Of a DNA stretch of 13,396 nucleotides, positions 1 through 6,939 are shown in pieces. Every line of letters starts with the position of its first letter. The first letter of the stretch is position 1. The notes under the pieces are model-generated. The model worked only from the letters and a program-made list of their open reading frames with translations. It ran no database searches and was not told where the DNA came from. Origin of the DNA: Gammaproteobacteria bacterium (lineage in GTDB: Bacteria > Pseudomonadota > Gammaproteobacteria > Pseudomonadales > Azotimanducaceae); assembly GCA_002726925.1 (NCBI GenBank), contig PBTJ01000127.1:1-13396 (forward strand), in the 5' to 3' direction. Both the position numbers and the translations under genes were made by a program.

Positions 1-530
1 GCCTGAACTTCCTGGCGGAATTCGGGCCGGCCGCCTTCGTGATGCGCGCCCGTGCGGAGGGCCTGCGCGATTTCGGCGCCAGCCTGGGGCCAGAGGCCGC
101 TCATCGTGTTGCCATGGGCGCAGAAACCTTGGCTTTGCGCGTGCAGCGTCAGAGTGAAAACGCCATGGCCATGTGCGAGTTTTTGCATGCACACCCTAAA
201 ATCAAGAAAGTCTATTATCCGGGCCTTGCCGAGCACCCGCAGCATGCCAGGGCGGGTGAGCTTTTTCGCGCCTTTGGCGGCTTGCTCAGCTTTGAACTGC
301 AAAGTCATGTAGATCTCTGGGAGTTTCTAAACCGTCTGCAGGTGATCGTGAAATCCAGCAATCTCGGCGACAATCGCACGCTGGCGATACCCGTCGCCCA
401 CACCATTTATTTCGAGATGGGACCAGAGCGGCGTGCTCGCATGGGGATTGATGATTCGCTGATCAGAATTTCCAGCGGTATAGAGGATAACGAGGATTTG
501 TTGGCGGATATTTCCGCGGCATTTGATTAG
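1..530 (+). CDS. PLP-dependent cystathionine gamma-synthase / O-acyl-homoserine sulfhydrylase family enzyme (3' part)
   Basis: The reading frame is open from the left edge (first full codon at position 3), so this is the C-terminal ~175 residues of a longer gene. Visible family features are FGPAAF, the block ending GASLGPEAA, the helix containing GAETLALRVQRQSENA, VYYPGL, the SSNLGDNRTLAIPVAHT segment (substrate and PLP-phosphate region of the Cys/Met metabolism PLP family) and the ending LIRISSGIEDNEDLLADI. The PLP-binding lysine and N-terminal domain lie outside the window. The family uses activated homoserine, cystathionine or methionine and acts in the cytosol. The HTIYFE segment, as I recall it, fits the 'cystathionine gamma-synthase family protein' subgroup rather than classical MetB. 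Exact substrate is not determined. An SDR gene follows 8 bp downstream and is probably co-transcribed. Confidence 0.9.
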   Translation, partial: LNFLAEFGPAAFVMRARAEGLRDFGASLGPEAAHRVAMGAETLALRVQRQSENAMAMCEFLHAHPKIKKVYYPGLAEHPQHARAGELFRAFGGLLSFELQSHVDLWEFLNRLQVIVKSSNLGDNRTLAIPVAHTIYFEMGPERRARMGIDDSLIRISSGIEDNEDLLADISAAFD

Positions 531-538
531 GAGGGGCA

Positions 539-1303
539 ATGAGTCGTTTAGCAGAAAAAGTTGCAGTAATTACCGGTGGCGCCGGTGGCATTGGCATTGC
601 GACGGGAAAACGTTTTTCCAGTGAGGGCGCGCGAGTGTTGCTGGTAGATCTCGATGAAAAGGCGCTGGCAGATGCCTGCGCCGAAATTGGCGGCAATGCC
701 GTGAGCTATCTAGTGGCTGACGTGACCCAAGCCGACGATAACGCGCGCATGGTGGAAACTGCGACCGAGCGCTACGGTGGCGTCGATATCTTTTTGGCCA
801 ACGCGGGTATCGAGGGCGATGTGACGTCGCTACTCGATTACGACGAGTCGCGCTTCGACCAAGTCATGGCGGTGAACGTAAAGGGCCCATTCCTCGGGCT
901 GCGCGCTGCGGTCCCTGCCATGCGCCTGCGCGGTGGTGGCAGCATTATCATCACGTCGAGTATTGCTGGCGTGCGCGGCGCTCCGTCGCTCGCCCCCTAT
1001 GCCACCAGTAAACACGCTGTGATTGGTTTAATGAGGTCGGCAGCAAAGGAGTTTGCTGCCGAAGGGATCCGGGTGAATACGGTGAATCCATCGCCGGTCC
1101 ATACACGCATGATGCGCTCGATTGAGGAGGGCATTCGGCCTGATGATCCAGAGGCAGCACAGCAATTAATGGCGGCCAATATTCCCATGCAGCGCTACGC
1201 TGAAGCGGAAGACATCGCCAATATCATGCTGTTTCTTGCTAGTGATGAAAGTCGCTTCATGACCGGCGCAACTTATTTTGCAGACGGCGGCAATACGGCT
1301 TAA
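539..1303 (+). CDS. SDR family NAD(P)-dependent oxidoreductase
   Basis: 254 residues, the usual length for a classical short-chain dehydrogenase/reductase. The Rossmann glycine motif TGGAGGIG is at 12-19. Asp37 at the end of beta-2 suggests preference for NAD(H). NAG is at 88-90, and the catalytic triad is Ser141, Tyr154 and Lys158 in YATSK. The C-terminal segment FMTGATYFADGG is the family's typical substrate-loop end. The ATG is preceded by a strong ribosome-binding site (GGAGGGG just upstream, overlapping the end of the preceding gene's stop), and only 8 bp separate the two genes, so translation is probably coupled. It oxidises an alcohol or reduces a ketone; the substrate is unknown. Many such proteins are annotated FabG-like or 3-hydroxyacyl dehydrogenases on weak grounds, so I leave it generic. 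Confidence 0.93.
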   Translation: MSRLAEKVAVITGGAGGIGIATGKRFSSEGARVLLVDLDEKALADACAEIGGNAVSYLVADVTQADDNARMVETATERYGGVDIFLANAGIEGDVTSLLDYDESRFDQVMAVNVKGPFLGLRAAVPAMRLRGGGSIIITSSIAGVRGAPSLAPYATSKHAVIGLMRSAAKEFAAEGIRVNTVNPSPVHTRMMRSIEEGIRPDDPEAAQQLMAANIPMQRYAEAEDIANIMLFLASDESRFMTGATYFADGGNTA

Positions 1304-1390
1304 AGTTTTGCCCTTTCTTTGCGCCGCAACGTCAGCAACCCGGTGCTCTTGGGCAACTGAAAAGACAAAAAGACTGAGAGGAAGAGATTG

Positions 1391-2314
1391 ATGGCCGAGG
1401 CCTTACTTGCGACCAATTTAAATCTACCCAACAAGCGCACCGGCAAGGTGCGCGATTTATACGATGTAACGCTGGGTTCCGGCGATGAGGCGCTGCTGAT
1501 CATCGCCACCGACCGCATCAGCGCCTTTGATGTTGTGATGCAAAACGGCCTGCCTGGTAAAGGTGTGGTGCTGACGCAAATCTCCAAGTTTTGGTTCGAC
1601 CACTTTACGAGTGAGATCAACCATCACTTAATCAGTACCGATGTCGCCGATGTGCCCGGGCTTACCGATGCCGAGCGCGGACAGCTAACGGGTCGCATCA
1701 TGCTGTGCCGTAAAACCGAAGTTGTACCTATCGAGTGCATTGCGCGTGGCTACATCACCGGCAGTGGCTGGAAGGACTATCAAAACACTGGCGCGGTATG
1801 CGGTATTGAACTGCCAGCCGGTCTGCGTAATTCCGATCGCTTGGCCGAGCCACTGTTCACGCCGTCCACCAAGGCGGTTGATGGGCACGACGAAAACATC
1901 AGTTTTGCCGAAGGCGCTGAGGTCGTCGGAGAAGAGTTGATGCAGTGGTTGGGCGAGAAAACCCTCAGCCTTTACAGTGCCGCCAGAGACTACGCTGGTG
2001 AGCGAGGCATCATCTTGGCCGATACCAAATTTGAATTTGGCCAGCTTAGTGGCGCCGGGGAGCCACTGCTGATTGACGAGATCTTTACCCCTGATAGCTC
2101 GCGTTTTTGGCCTGCTGATGATTGGGAGCCTGGCCGCGAACAAGTGAGCTTCGACAAACAGATCGTACGCAATTATTTGGAGACGGTCGTGGCCAGCGGC
2201 GCTTGGGATAAAACCGCACCGGGGCCTGAACTGCCAGCCGAAGTGACTGAACGCGCCATCGCTCGTTACTTAGAGGCTTATCATCTGCTGACCGGCGAAC
2301 ATCTAACGCTTTAA
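1391..2314 (+). CDS. purC: Phosphoribosylaminoimidazole-succinocarboxamide synthase (SAICAR synthase)
   Basis: This enzyme joins CAIR and aspartate using ATP to form SAICAR, in cytosolic de novo purine synthesis. Signatures are GKVRDLYDV (18-26), ATDRISAFDVV (39-49), the PGKG loop (55-58), ECIARGYITGSGWKDY (115-130), ADTKFEFG (210-217, a PurC signature) and IDEIFTPDSSRFW (228-240). At 307 residues it is the longer, yeast ADE1-like form rather than the ~237-residue E. coli form. ATG at 1391 is chosen: the sequence AGAGGAAG at 1377-1384 is a good ribosome-binding site at proper spacing. A TTG immediately upstream (1388) would add only one residue. An 87-bp leader separates it from the SDR gene; I found no PurR box or convincing terminator there. 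Confidence 0.96.
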   Translation: MAEALLATNLNLPNKRTGKVRDLYDVTLGSGDEALLIIATDRISAFDVVMQNGLPGKGVVLTQISKFWFDHFTSEINHHLISTDVADVPGLTDAERGQLTGRIMLCRKTEVVPIECIARGYITGSGWKDYQNTGAVCGIELPAGLRNSDRLAEPLFTPSTKAVDGHDENISFAEGAEVVGEELMQWLGEKTLSLYSAARDYAGERGIILADTKFEFGQLSGAGEPLLIDEIFTPDSSRFWPADDWEPGREQVSFDKQIVRNYLETVVASGAWDKTAPGPELPAEVTERAIARYLEAYHLLTGEHLTL

Positions 2315-2383
2315 GTGCTTCAACTCCCCACATTTCTTAGGCGTCATCTACCGCGATTGGCAGTCAAATAGTCGCCATCAATA

Positions 2384-2737
2384 GTGGAATGGCAAACCTA
2401 TAAGCGGCTTTGTGATCAGCCCGACTATTGGTCGGCTTGGATGATCGACCAGTGTTGCGAACTGCTGCAGTTCAGCGATGTCCCAGAGGCCACCGCGGTA
2501 GCTATGACTTTGCGCGCGGATCTACGCAAGCCCTTCTTGCCTCAACCCCCAGACCACTTTGGCGATGCTCGTACTCAGATGTACCAAGTGACGATAACTC
2601 TAGAGCAGTGCCAGCTACTGCTTGGCGTCATCGAGCAGGCCGCTCGCCAAAAAGCGTTTAGTCAAAATACCCAGTCCCGCGGGCTAAGTGGTTTTGCCCA
2701 GGCATGCGAAGAATTGATACGGTGGCGGGCTGAGTAG
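2384..2737 (+). CDS. Conserved-looking hypothetical protein, 117 aa
   Basis: I do not recognise this protein. It begins at a GTG (2384); an in-frame stop at 2369-2371 limits further extension and no clear ribosome-binding site is visible. The product is soluble and probably mainly helical. It is rich in Trp, Gln and Cys near its N-terminus (WQTYKRLC, WSAWMIDQCCELL). A central proline-rich stretch with KPFLPQPPDH is followed by a predicted strand/helix QVTITLEQCQLLLGVIEQA. There is no signal peptide, transmembrane segment or recognisable catalytic motif. It lies between purC and the biotin carboxylase gene, ending 15 bp before the latter, so it may share the transcript. Its codon pattern resembles its neighbours, which favours a real gene, and no competing frame is plausible. 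Confidence 0.65.
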   Translation: MEWQTYKRLCDQPDYWSAWMIDQCCELLQFSDVPEATAVAMTLRADLRKPFLPQPPDHFGDARTQMYQVTITLEQCQLLLGVIEQAARQKAFSQNTQSRGLSGFAQACEELIRWRAE

Positions 2738-2752
2738 TATTGGGAACAGGGT

Positions 2753-4135
2753 ATGGCGAATCATCAGTCGGTATCGGGTGGGGGCGCTTTCAAGAAAATC
2801 CTCATCGCCAATCGTGGTGCGATTGCCGCTCGTATCGTGCGCGCCTGTCGTGAGCTTGGCATCAAAAGCGTCGTGGTCTATACCTCGGTTGATGCCATGG
2901 CTCCCTATGTGGCGATCGCTGACGAAGCCTATCCACTGACTGGGCTGCGTCCCAACGACAGTTACCTAGACCAAGACCAACTCATGGGCATTGCCGAGCT
3001 TAGCAAGGCCGACGCAGTGCATCCTGGCTATGGCTTTTTGTCGGAAAATGCCACCTTTGCGCAGCGCGTGATTGATGCGGGAATGCACTTTATTGGCCCG
3101 GCTCCAGCGTGGTTGGATCGCATGGGCGACAAGGTGAACGCTCGTCGCCTGATGGCCCAGCAGGGCATGCCAACCTTTGCGGGCAGCGACCTAATCACCG
3201 ACGTTGATAGCGCTCGCGAGGCCGCGCAGCGCATTGGTTTTCCCCTGGTAGTGAAGCCGTCCGGTGGTGGTGGCGGTATGGGCATGCAGGTGGTTGAGCA
3301 TATGGCGGACCTTGAGACTGCCCTTGCACAGGCTCAAGCGGTCGCTGACGCGGCCTTCGCCAACGGCGGTTTGTATTTGGAGCGCTGGATCGAAAAGCCT
3401 CGCCATATCGAGTACCAGATTCTGGCTGACGAACAGGGCAACGCGATGCACCTGTTTGAGCGGGAATGTTCGGTGCAGCGCCGTCACCAAAAGCTCATTG
3501 AAGAAAGCCCTGCTCCGGGCATTGATACTACGGTGCTGCGCGAACAAGCCCAGCGCGGCGCGGATATCTGTGCGCAGCTTGGCTACAACAACCTTGGCAC
3601 CATGGAAACGCTTTACAGCGACGGCGACAGCGGTTTTTTGGAAATGAATACCCGTATCCAGGTGGAACACGGTGTGACCGAGGAGGTCACCGGTATCGAT
3701 CTCGTGCAGCAGCAGATTCTGCTCAGCGCTGGAGGCAACCTGCCGGAGCGCCCCCCGTCGATGAAGGGCCACGCCATCGAGGTGCGTCTTTATGCCGAGG
3801 ATGCGCAAAGCCTTATGCCCTCGACAGGTTTGCTGCGTAAATTTAGCGTGCCGGAGCTTTTCGGCGTGCGCGTTGAAACCGGTTATCAGCAGGGACAAGA
3901 AGTCAGCCCATACTACGATGCGCTGTTGGCCAAGATCATCGCCACGGGCAATACTCGTGAGCAGGCGATTGGCCGCGCCGTAGTTGCCCTGCAAGCGTTT
4001 ACTATCGAAGGCGTTCGCACCAATGCAGCCTTGCTGCTGCGCGTGTTGAAAGAGCCTGATTTCCTGCAGGGCAATATCGATACGGGCATGGTAGAGCGCT
4101 TGTTGCGTAAAGGTGCCCGCATTCCTGCACTCTGA
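2753..4135 (+). CDS. Biotin carboxylase subunit of an acyl-CoA carboxylase
   Basis: This subunit carboxylates biotin on a carrier protein with ATP and bicarbonate. Its 460 residues cover all three biotin carboxylase domains without a fused biotinyl domain: N-domain about 13-125 (KILIANRG, HPGYGFLSEN), ATP-grasp about 126-330, and C-domain about 338-448 (HAIEVRLYAED, PSTGLL). Active-site equivalents are visible: the ATP-grasp Gly loop (170-177), RRHQK (243-247), Glu285 (GTME), Glu297, Asn299 and Arg301 (EMNTRIQVEH), and Arg373 (GVRVE). Three positions differ from the usual consensus: NRGA rather than NRGE (Ala23), GGGGGMG rather than GGGGRG (Met176), and VEHG rather than VEHP (Gly307). It is followed by genes for the biotinyl carrier, crotonase and carboxyltransferase. 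Because a dedicated carboxyltransferase is adjacent, this is probably not the housekeeping accC, so I give no symbol. Confidence 0.92.
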   Translation: MANHQSVSGGGAFKKILIANRGAIAARIVRACRELGIKSVVVYTSVDAMAPYVAIADEAYPLTGLRPNDSYLDQDQLMGIAELSKADAVHPGYGFLSENATFAQRVIDAGMHFIGPAPAWLDRMGDKVNARRLMAQQGMPTFAGSDLITDVDSAREAAQRIGFPLVVKPSGGGGGMGMQVVEHMADLETALAQAQAVADAAFANGGLYLERWIEKPRHIEYQILADEQGNAMHLFERECSVQRRHQKLIEESPAPGIDTTVLREQAQRGADICAQLGYNNLGTMETLYSDGDSGFLEMNTRIQVEHGVTEEVTGIDLVQQQILLSAGGNLPERPPSMKGHAIEVRLYAEDAQSLMPSTGLLRKFSVPELFGVRVETGYQQGQEVSPYYDALLAKIIATGNTREQAIGRAVVALQAFTIEGVRTNAALLLRVLKEPDFLQGNIDTGMVERLLRKGARIPAL

Positions 4136-4150
4136 AAAAAGTTGTAGCGG

Positions 4151-4159
4151 TGCTATATT
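4151..4159 (+). promoter_or_regulatory. Possible extended -10 promoter upstream of the biotinyl carrier gene
   Basis: The sequence TGCTATATT has the extended -10 form TGn followed by TATATT (5 of 6 matches to TATAAT). It lies in the 73-bp gap between the biotin carboxylase and carrier genes and would start a transcript about 40 nt before the carrier ATG. No good -35 hexamer is seen at 17-18 bp, as expected for an extended -10 promoter but also a reason for doubt. It would give extra carrier, crotonase and carboxyltransferase transcript independent of upstream genes. Confidence 0.3.
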
Positions 4160-4208
4160 CTCCGGCCAAAAATCCAACGCGCAGTTAGCGACCAAGAGTA
4201 AGGCGGTT

Positions 4209-4430
4209 ATGGCGAAACAAGACGTAGAAAGCGAAGTCACCGGCAATGTGTGGAAAGTACTAAAGAGCGCTGGGGATAGCGTCGCTGAAGGGGAAGTCAT
4301 CATGATCTTGGAGTCCATGAAAATGGAAATTCCGGTTGAAGCGCCAATTGCCGGCACCGTAGTCAGCATCGTGGTGCAGCCTGAAGATCAGGTAGAAGAA
4401 GATCAGGTGGTTGCGGTCATCGAAACCTAG
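4209..4430 (+). CDS. Free-standing biotin carboxyl carrier protein (biotinyl/lipoyl-like domain)
   Basis: This 73-residue protein is essentially one biotinyl domain. The biotinylation motif ESMKME is at 35-40, with Lys38 as the biotin attachment site, flanked by the beta-strand pattern of the domain (VIMILESMKMEIPVEAP, then GTVVSIVV). It carries carboxybiotin from the biotin carboxylase to the carboxyltransferase. Size and sequence recall actinobacterial TB7.3-type and Bacillus YngHB-type single-domain carriers rather than the ~150-residue AccB of housekeeping acetyl-CoA carboxylase. The frame stays open further upstream, but the ATG at 4209 is preferred because it starts exactly at the domain and has TAAGG upstream. 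Longer starts would overlap the biotin carboxylase gene and add a non-conserved tail. Confidence 0.93.
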   Translation: MAKQDVESEVTGNVWKVLKSAGDSVAEGEVIMILESMKMEIPVEAPIAGTVVSIVVQPEDQVEEDQVVAVIET

Positions 4431-4477
4431 TGTTCATCGAGATCGCAGATCGAGAAAATAAAAAATAGGGGAGTCGA

Positions 4478-5308
4478 ATGAGTTCAGATTTAGTCACCAT
4501 CGACATTCAAAACGGTATCGCCGATGTGCGCTTGAACCGTGAAGAAAAGTACAACGCGCTCAGCCAAGATATGTTCGATGCCATCATCGAAGCGGGTCAG
4601 GCATTAGCCTCTGCCGATGATGTATCGGCGGTCGTGTTGTCCGGCAACGGGCGAGGTTTCTGTGCGGGTCTCGATATGGCGAGCTTTGCCTCCATGTCCG
4701 ACGGTCCTCGAAAGCCCAAGTCCGATACCGATTCCCTGCTGGCGAAAGACGAGCGCCCAGAGAATCGCGCCCAGCGTCCGGCCATGGTTTGGAAACAACT
4801 GCCTATGCCGGTCATCAGTTCATTGCACGGCGTGGTATTCGGCGGTGGCTGCCAGATTGCATTGGGTACGGATATTCGTATTGCCGCCCCTGATATCAAA
4901 ATGTCCATCATGGAAATCAAGTGGGGCTTGGTGCCGGACATGAGTATTACCCAGACCCTGCGTGACATCATGCCCATGGATGTTGCCAAGGAACTCACCT
5001 TTACTGGCCGGATCCTCAATGGCGAGCAGGCCAAGGAAGTGGGGCTGGTTACCCGAGTGGCGAATGATCCGCTTGCTGCAGCCATGGAACTTGCCGAGGA
5101 AATTGCTGGCAAGAATCCTGATGCCGTTCGTGCAGGTAAAGCGCTATACGAACAGGCTTGGCACGCGGATGCGCGGACGGGCCTAGAACTGGAGGCAGCG
5201 CTACAAGCACAGCTGATTGGTACCGCGAATCAAATCGAAGCGGTCAAGGCGAACTTTGAAAAGCGCGCCCCAGCCTTTCAACCAGCCACCCGCACTGAGC
5301 AGGGCTAG
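4478..5308 (+). CDS. Crotonase / enoyl-CoA hydratase-isomerase family protein
   Basis: 276 residues with the crotonase fold. The oxyanion-hole segments are SGNGRGFCAGLDM (55-67) and HGVVFGGGCQIALG (117-130). At the position of rat enoyl-CoA hydratase Glu144 there is Gln126. The equivalent of Glu164 is retained as Glu146, and Asp154 sits eight residues later, the same spacing as Glu196/Asp204 in dienoyl-CoA isomerase (whose Asp176 aligns with Gln126). An isomerase or a specialised hydratase is therefore as likely as a plain hydratase. It acts on CoA thioesters in the cytosol. The start has a strong ribosome-binding site (AGGGGAG at 4467-4473). It lies between the biotinyl carrier and carboxyltransferase genes, ending 6 bp before the latter, so it is likely part of one pathway with the carboxylase. 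Confidence 0.92.
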   Translation: MSSDLVTIDIQNGIADVRLNREEKYNALSQDMFDAIIEAGQALASADDVSAVVLSGNGRGFCAGLDMASFASMSDGPRKPKSDTDSLLAKDERPENRAQRPAMVWKQLPMPVISSLHGVVFGGGCQIALGTDIRIAAPDIKMSIMEIKWGLVPDMSITQTLRDIMPMDVAKELTFTGRILNGEQAKEVGLVTRVANDPLAAAMELAEEIAGKNPDAVRAGKALYEQAWHADARTGLELEAALQAQLIGTANQIEAVKANFEKRAPAFQPATRTEQG

Positions 5309-5314
5309 TACGCC

Positions 5315-6868
5315 GTGAGTTGGGACGCCGAAGTCCAAGAACTGCAGCGCCGCCGTTACCTAGCTCAGCAGCAAGGTGGCGAAGCGGGCATTGCCAAGCA
5401 GCATGCTCGTGGTCGCATGACCATTCGCGAACGCATCGATGTACTGTTAGATGAGGGTTCCTTTCGCGAGCATGGGCGCGCGACCGCAAGCCCAGTGTAT
5501 GACGACAATGACGAGCTGATTGAATATGTGCCCGCAAACTACATCGTCGGCTTTGGTGCCGTCGAGGGCCGTCGCGTCACCGTCGGCGGAGAAGACTTCA
5601 CTCTAAAGGGCGGCTCGCCCAATGCAGCGGGGCTACGCAAAAGTGTCTATGCCGAACACCTAGCCGTACAGTACCGGACCCCGCTAGTGCGCATGCTTGA
5701 AGGCGGCGGAGGTAGCGTGAAGGGGGGTGGTAAGAAAGGCGGCACCGTCGGTGAACCGGTATTCACCGAGCCCCGATTCAAGATCATTGCCGATGCCATG
5801 GGCGTCGTGCCCGTTGCTTCAGCAGCCCTCGGCGCGGTAGCGGGTTTTCCAGCCGGGCGACTCGTCGCCTCACACTTTTCAGTGATGACTGAGCATACGG
5901 CTCAGGTTCTGATTGGTGGCCCAGCTCTCGTTGAGCGTGCCCTGGGCGTCAAAATGACGAAGGAAGAGTTGGGCGGAGCTTCGGTACATTTGCGCAGCGG
6001 TATCGTCGATAACTTGGCCGTTGATGAGCACGATGCGCTGCATCAGATTCGACGCTATCTCAGCTATTTGCCCAGCAGTATTTACCAGCGCACTCCGCGC
6101 TACACCGTAGAGGATCCGGTTGATCGCCAGGAACAGGCGCTGCTTTCCGCTGTGCCGCGTGACAGCAACACCGGCTTTGATATGCGCGCAGTGCTGCGCA
6201 TGATTTTTGATGTCGACAGCTTGTTTGAGATCGGCGCCTTATATGGCCCGAGCCAGATCTGCGCGCTAGCAACAATTAACGGTCAACCGGTGGGTGTGCT
6301 AGCTAACGATTGCTTGCACTATGCGGGCGCGATGACCGCCGAGGCCGCGCAGAAGTATCGTCGCTTCGTGGAAATGTGCGACACGTTCCACCTGCCCATC
6401 GTGAACCTGATCGATCAACCGGGTTTCATGATCGGGCCCGAATCAGAAGCCGCAGGCACCATCCGTTACGGCATGGCGGCAGTGTCGGCAGCGGCTCAAT
6501 CCACGGTGCCTTGGGCAGTGATTCAGGTGCATAAGGGCTTTGGTGTGGCCACTGCAGCCCACTATGCCCCCGGCGCTTACATATTGGCTTGGCCTTCCGT
6601 AGAATCCGGCCCGCTGCCGGTAGAGGGTGGAGTTGCGGTCGCCTTTCATCGAGAAATCGCTGCCGCACCAGACCCAGAAGCTAAGCGTCGAGAACTGGAA
6701 GATCGTTTGCGTGAAGCGCGCTCGCCATTTCCTCGCGCGGAGTCTTTTGCCGTCCACGAACTCATTGATCCGCGCGAAACGCGACCGGTGCTATGCGAGT
6801 GGGTGGATTGGATACAGCCTCAGCTGGATACGCTGGTGGGGCCAACGCATTTTCCAGCGCGGCCTTAA
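5315..6868 (+). CDS. Acyl-CoA carboxyltransferase subunit (carboxyl transferase domain protein)
   Basis: 517 residues, the normal size for a PccB/MccB-type beta subunit with both carboxyltransferase halves. N-half features are GRMTIRERIDVLLDEGSF (33-50), the glycine-rich LEGGGGSVKGGGKKGG (128-143), ALGAVAGFPAG (171-181) and the GGPALVERALG block (201-211). C-half features are PIVNLIDQPGFMIGPE (361-376), HKGFGVATAAHYAPGAYILAWP (406-427) and the C-terminal LIDPRETRPVL (483-493). It transfers CO2 from carboxybiotin to an acyl-CoA; the substrate (propionyl, methylcrotonyl, geranyl or other) cannot be assigned. The Gly-Gly pairs that usually form the two oxyanion holes appear here as Gly-Phe (177-178) and Gly-Val (410-411). 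The start is GTG at 5315, 6 bp after the crotonase gene, so translation is probably coupled. Confidence 0.93.
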   Translation: MSWDAEVQELQRRRYLAQQQGGEAGIAKQHARGRMTIRERIDVLLDEGSFREHGRATASPVYDDNDELIEYVPANYIVGFGAVEGRRVTVGGEDFTLKGGSPNAAGLRKSVYAEHLAVQYRTPLVRMLEGGGGSVKGGGKKGGTVGEPVFTEPRFKIIADAMGVVPVASAALGAVAGFPAGRLVASHFSVMTEHTAQVLIGGPALVERALGVKMTKEELGGASVHLRSGIVDNLAVDEHDALHQIRRYLSYLPSSIYQRTPRYTVEDPVDRQEQALLSAVPRDSNTGFDMRAVLRMIFDVDSLFEIGALYGPSQICALATINGQPVGVLANDCLHYAGAMTAEAAQKYRRFVEMCDTFHLPIVNLIDQPGFMIGPESEAAGTIRYGMAAVSAAAQSTVPWAVIQVHKGFGVATAAHYAPGAYILAWPSVESGPLPVEGGVAVAFHREIAAAPDPEAKRRELEDRLREARSPFPRAESFAVHELIDPRETRPVLCEWVDWIQPQLDTLVGPTHFPARP

Positions 6869-6895
6869 CGACGCGATCTAAGGAAAGATGCGTCG
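6869..6895 (+). other. Intercistronic hairpin directly after the carboxyltransferase stop
   Basis: Arms CGACGC and GCGTCG plus inner arms ATCT and AGAT form a 10-bp stem with a single bulged G and a 6-nt AAGGAA loop. It begins on the base after the TAA stop. No run of T follows, so it is not a typical Rho-independent terminator. It could be an mRNA 3'-end protector, a processing site or an attenuator between the carboxyltransferase and SDR genes. The structure was found by eye without energy calculation. Confidence 0.5.
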
Positions 6896-6939
6896 GCGCG
6901 ATCAGAGCTTTCGAACAACACAGTTTATTGGAGAACAAA

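Noticed and set aside
1304..1390. Possible riboswitch or PurR operator in the purC leader
   Set aside because: Only a 6-bp long-range pairing (TTGCCC with GGGCAA) and short A-rich repeats are visible; no match to the ZTP, purine or PurR consensus could be made.
3191..4369. 392-codon open frame on the minus strand across the biotin carboxylase and carrier genes
   Set aside because: Translation has no recognisable domain and runs antisense through two clearly real genes; it is a codon-bias shadow.
4436..4456. Direct repeat ATCGAGA twice after the carrier gene stop
   Set aside because: Two 7-bp copies in a short A/G-rich spacer are compatible with chance.
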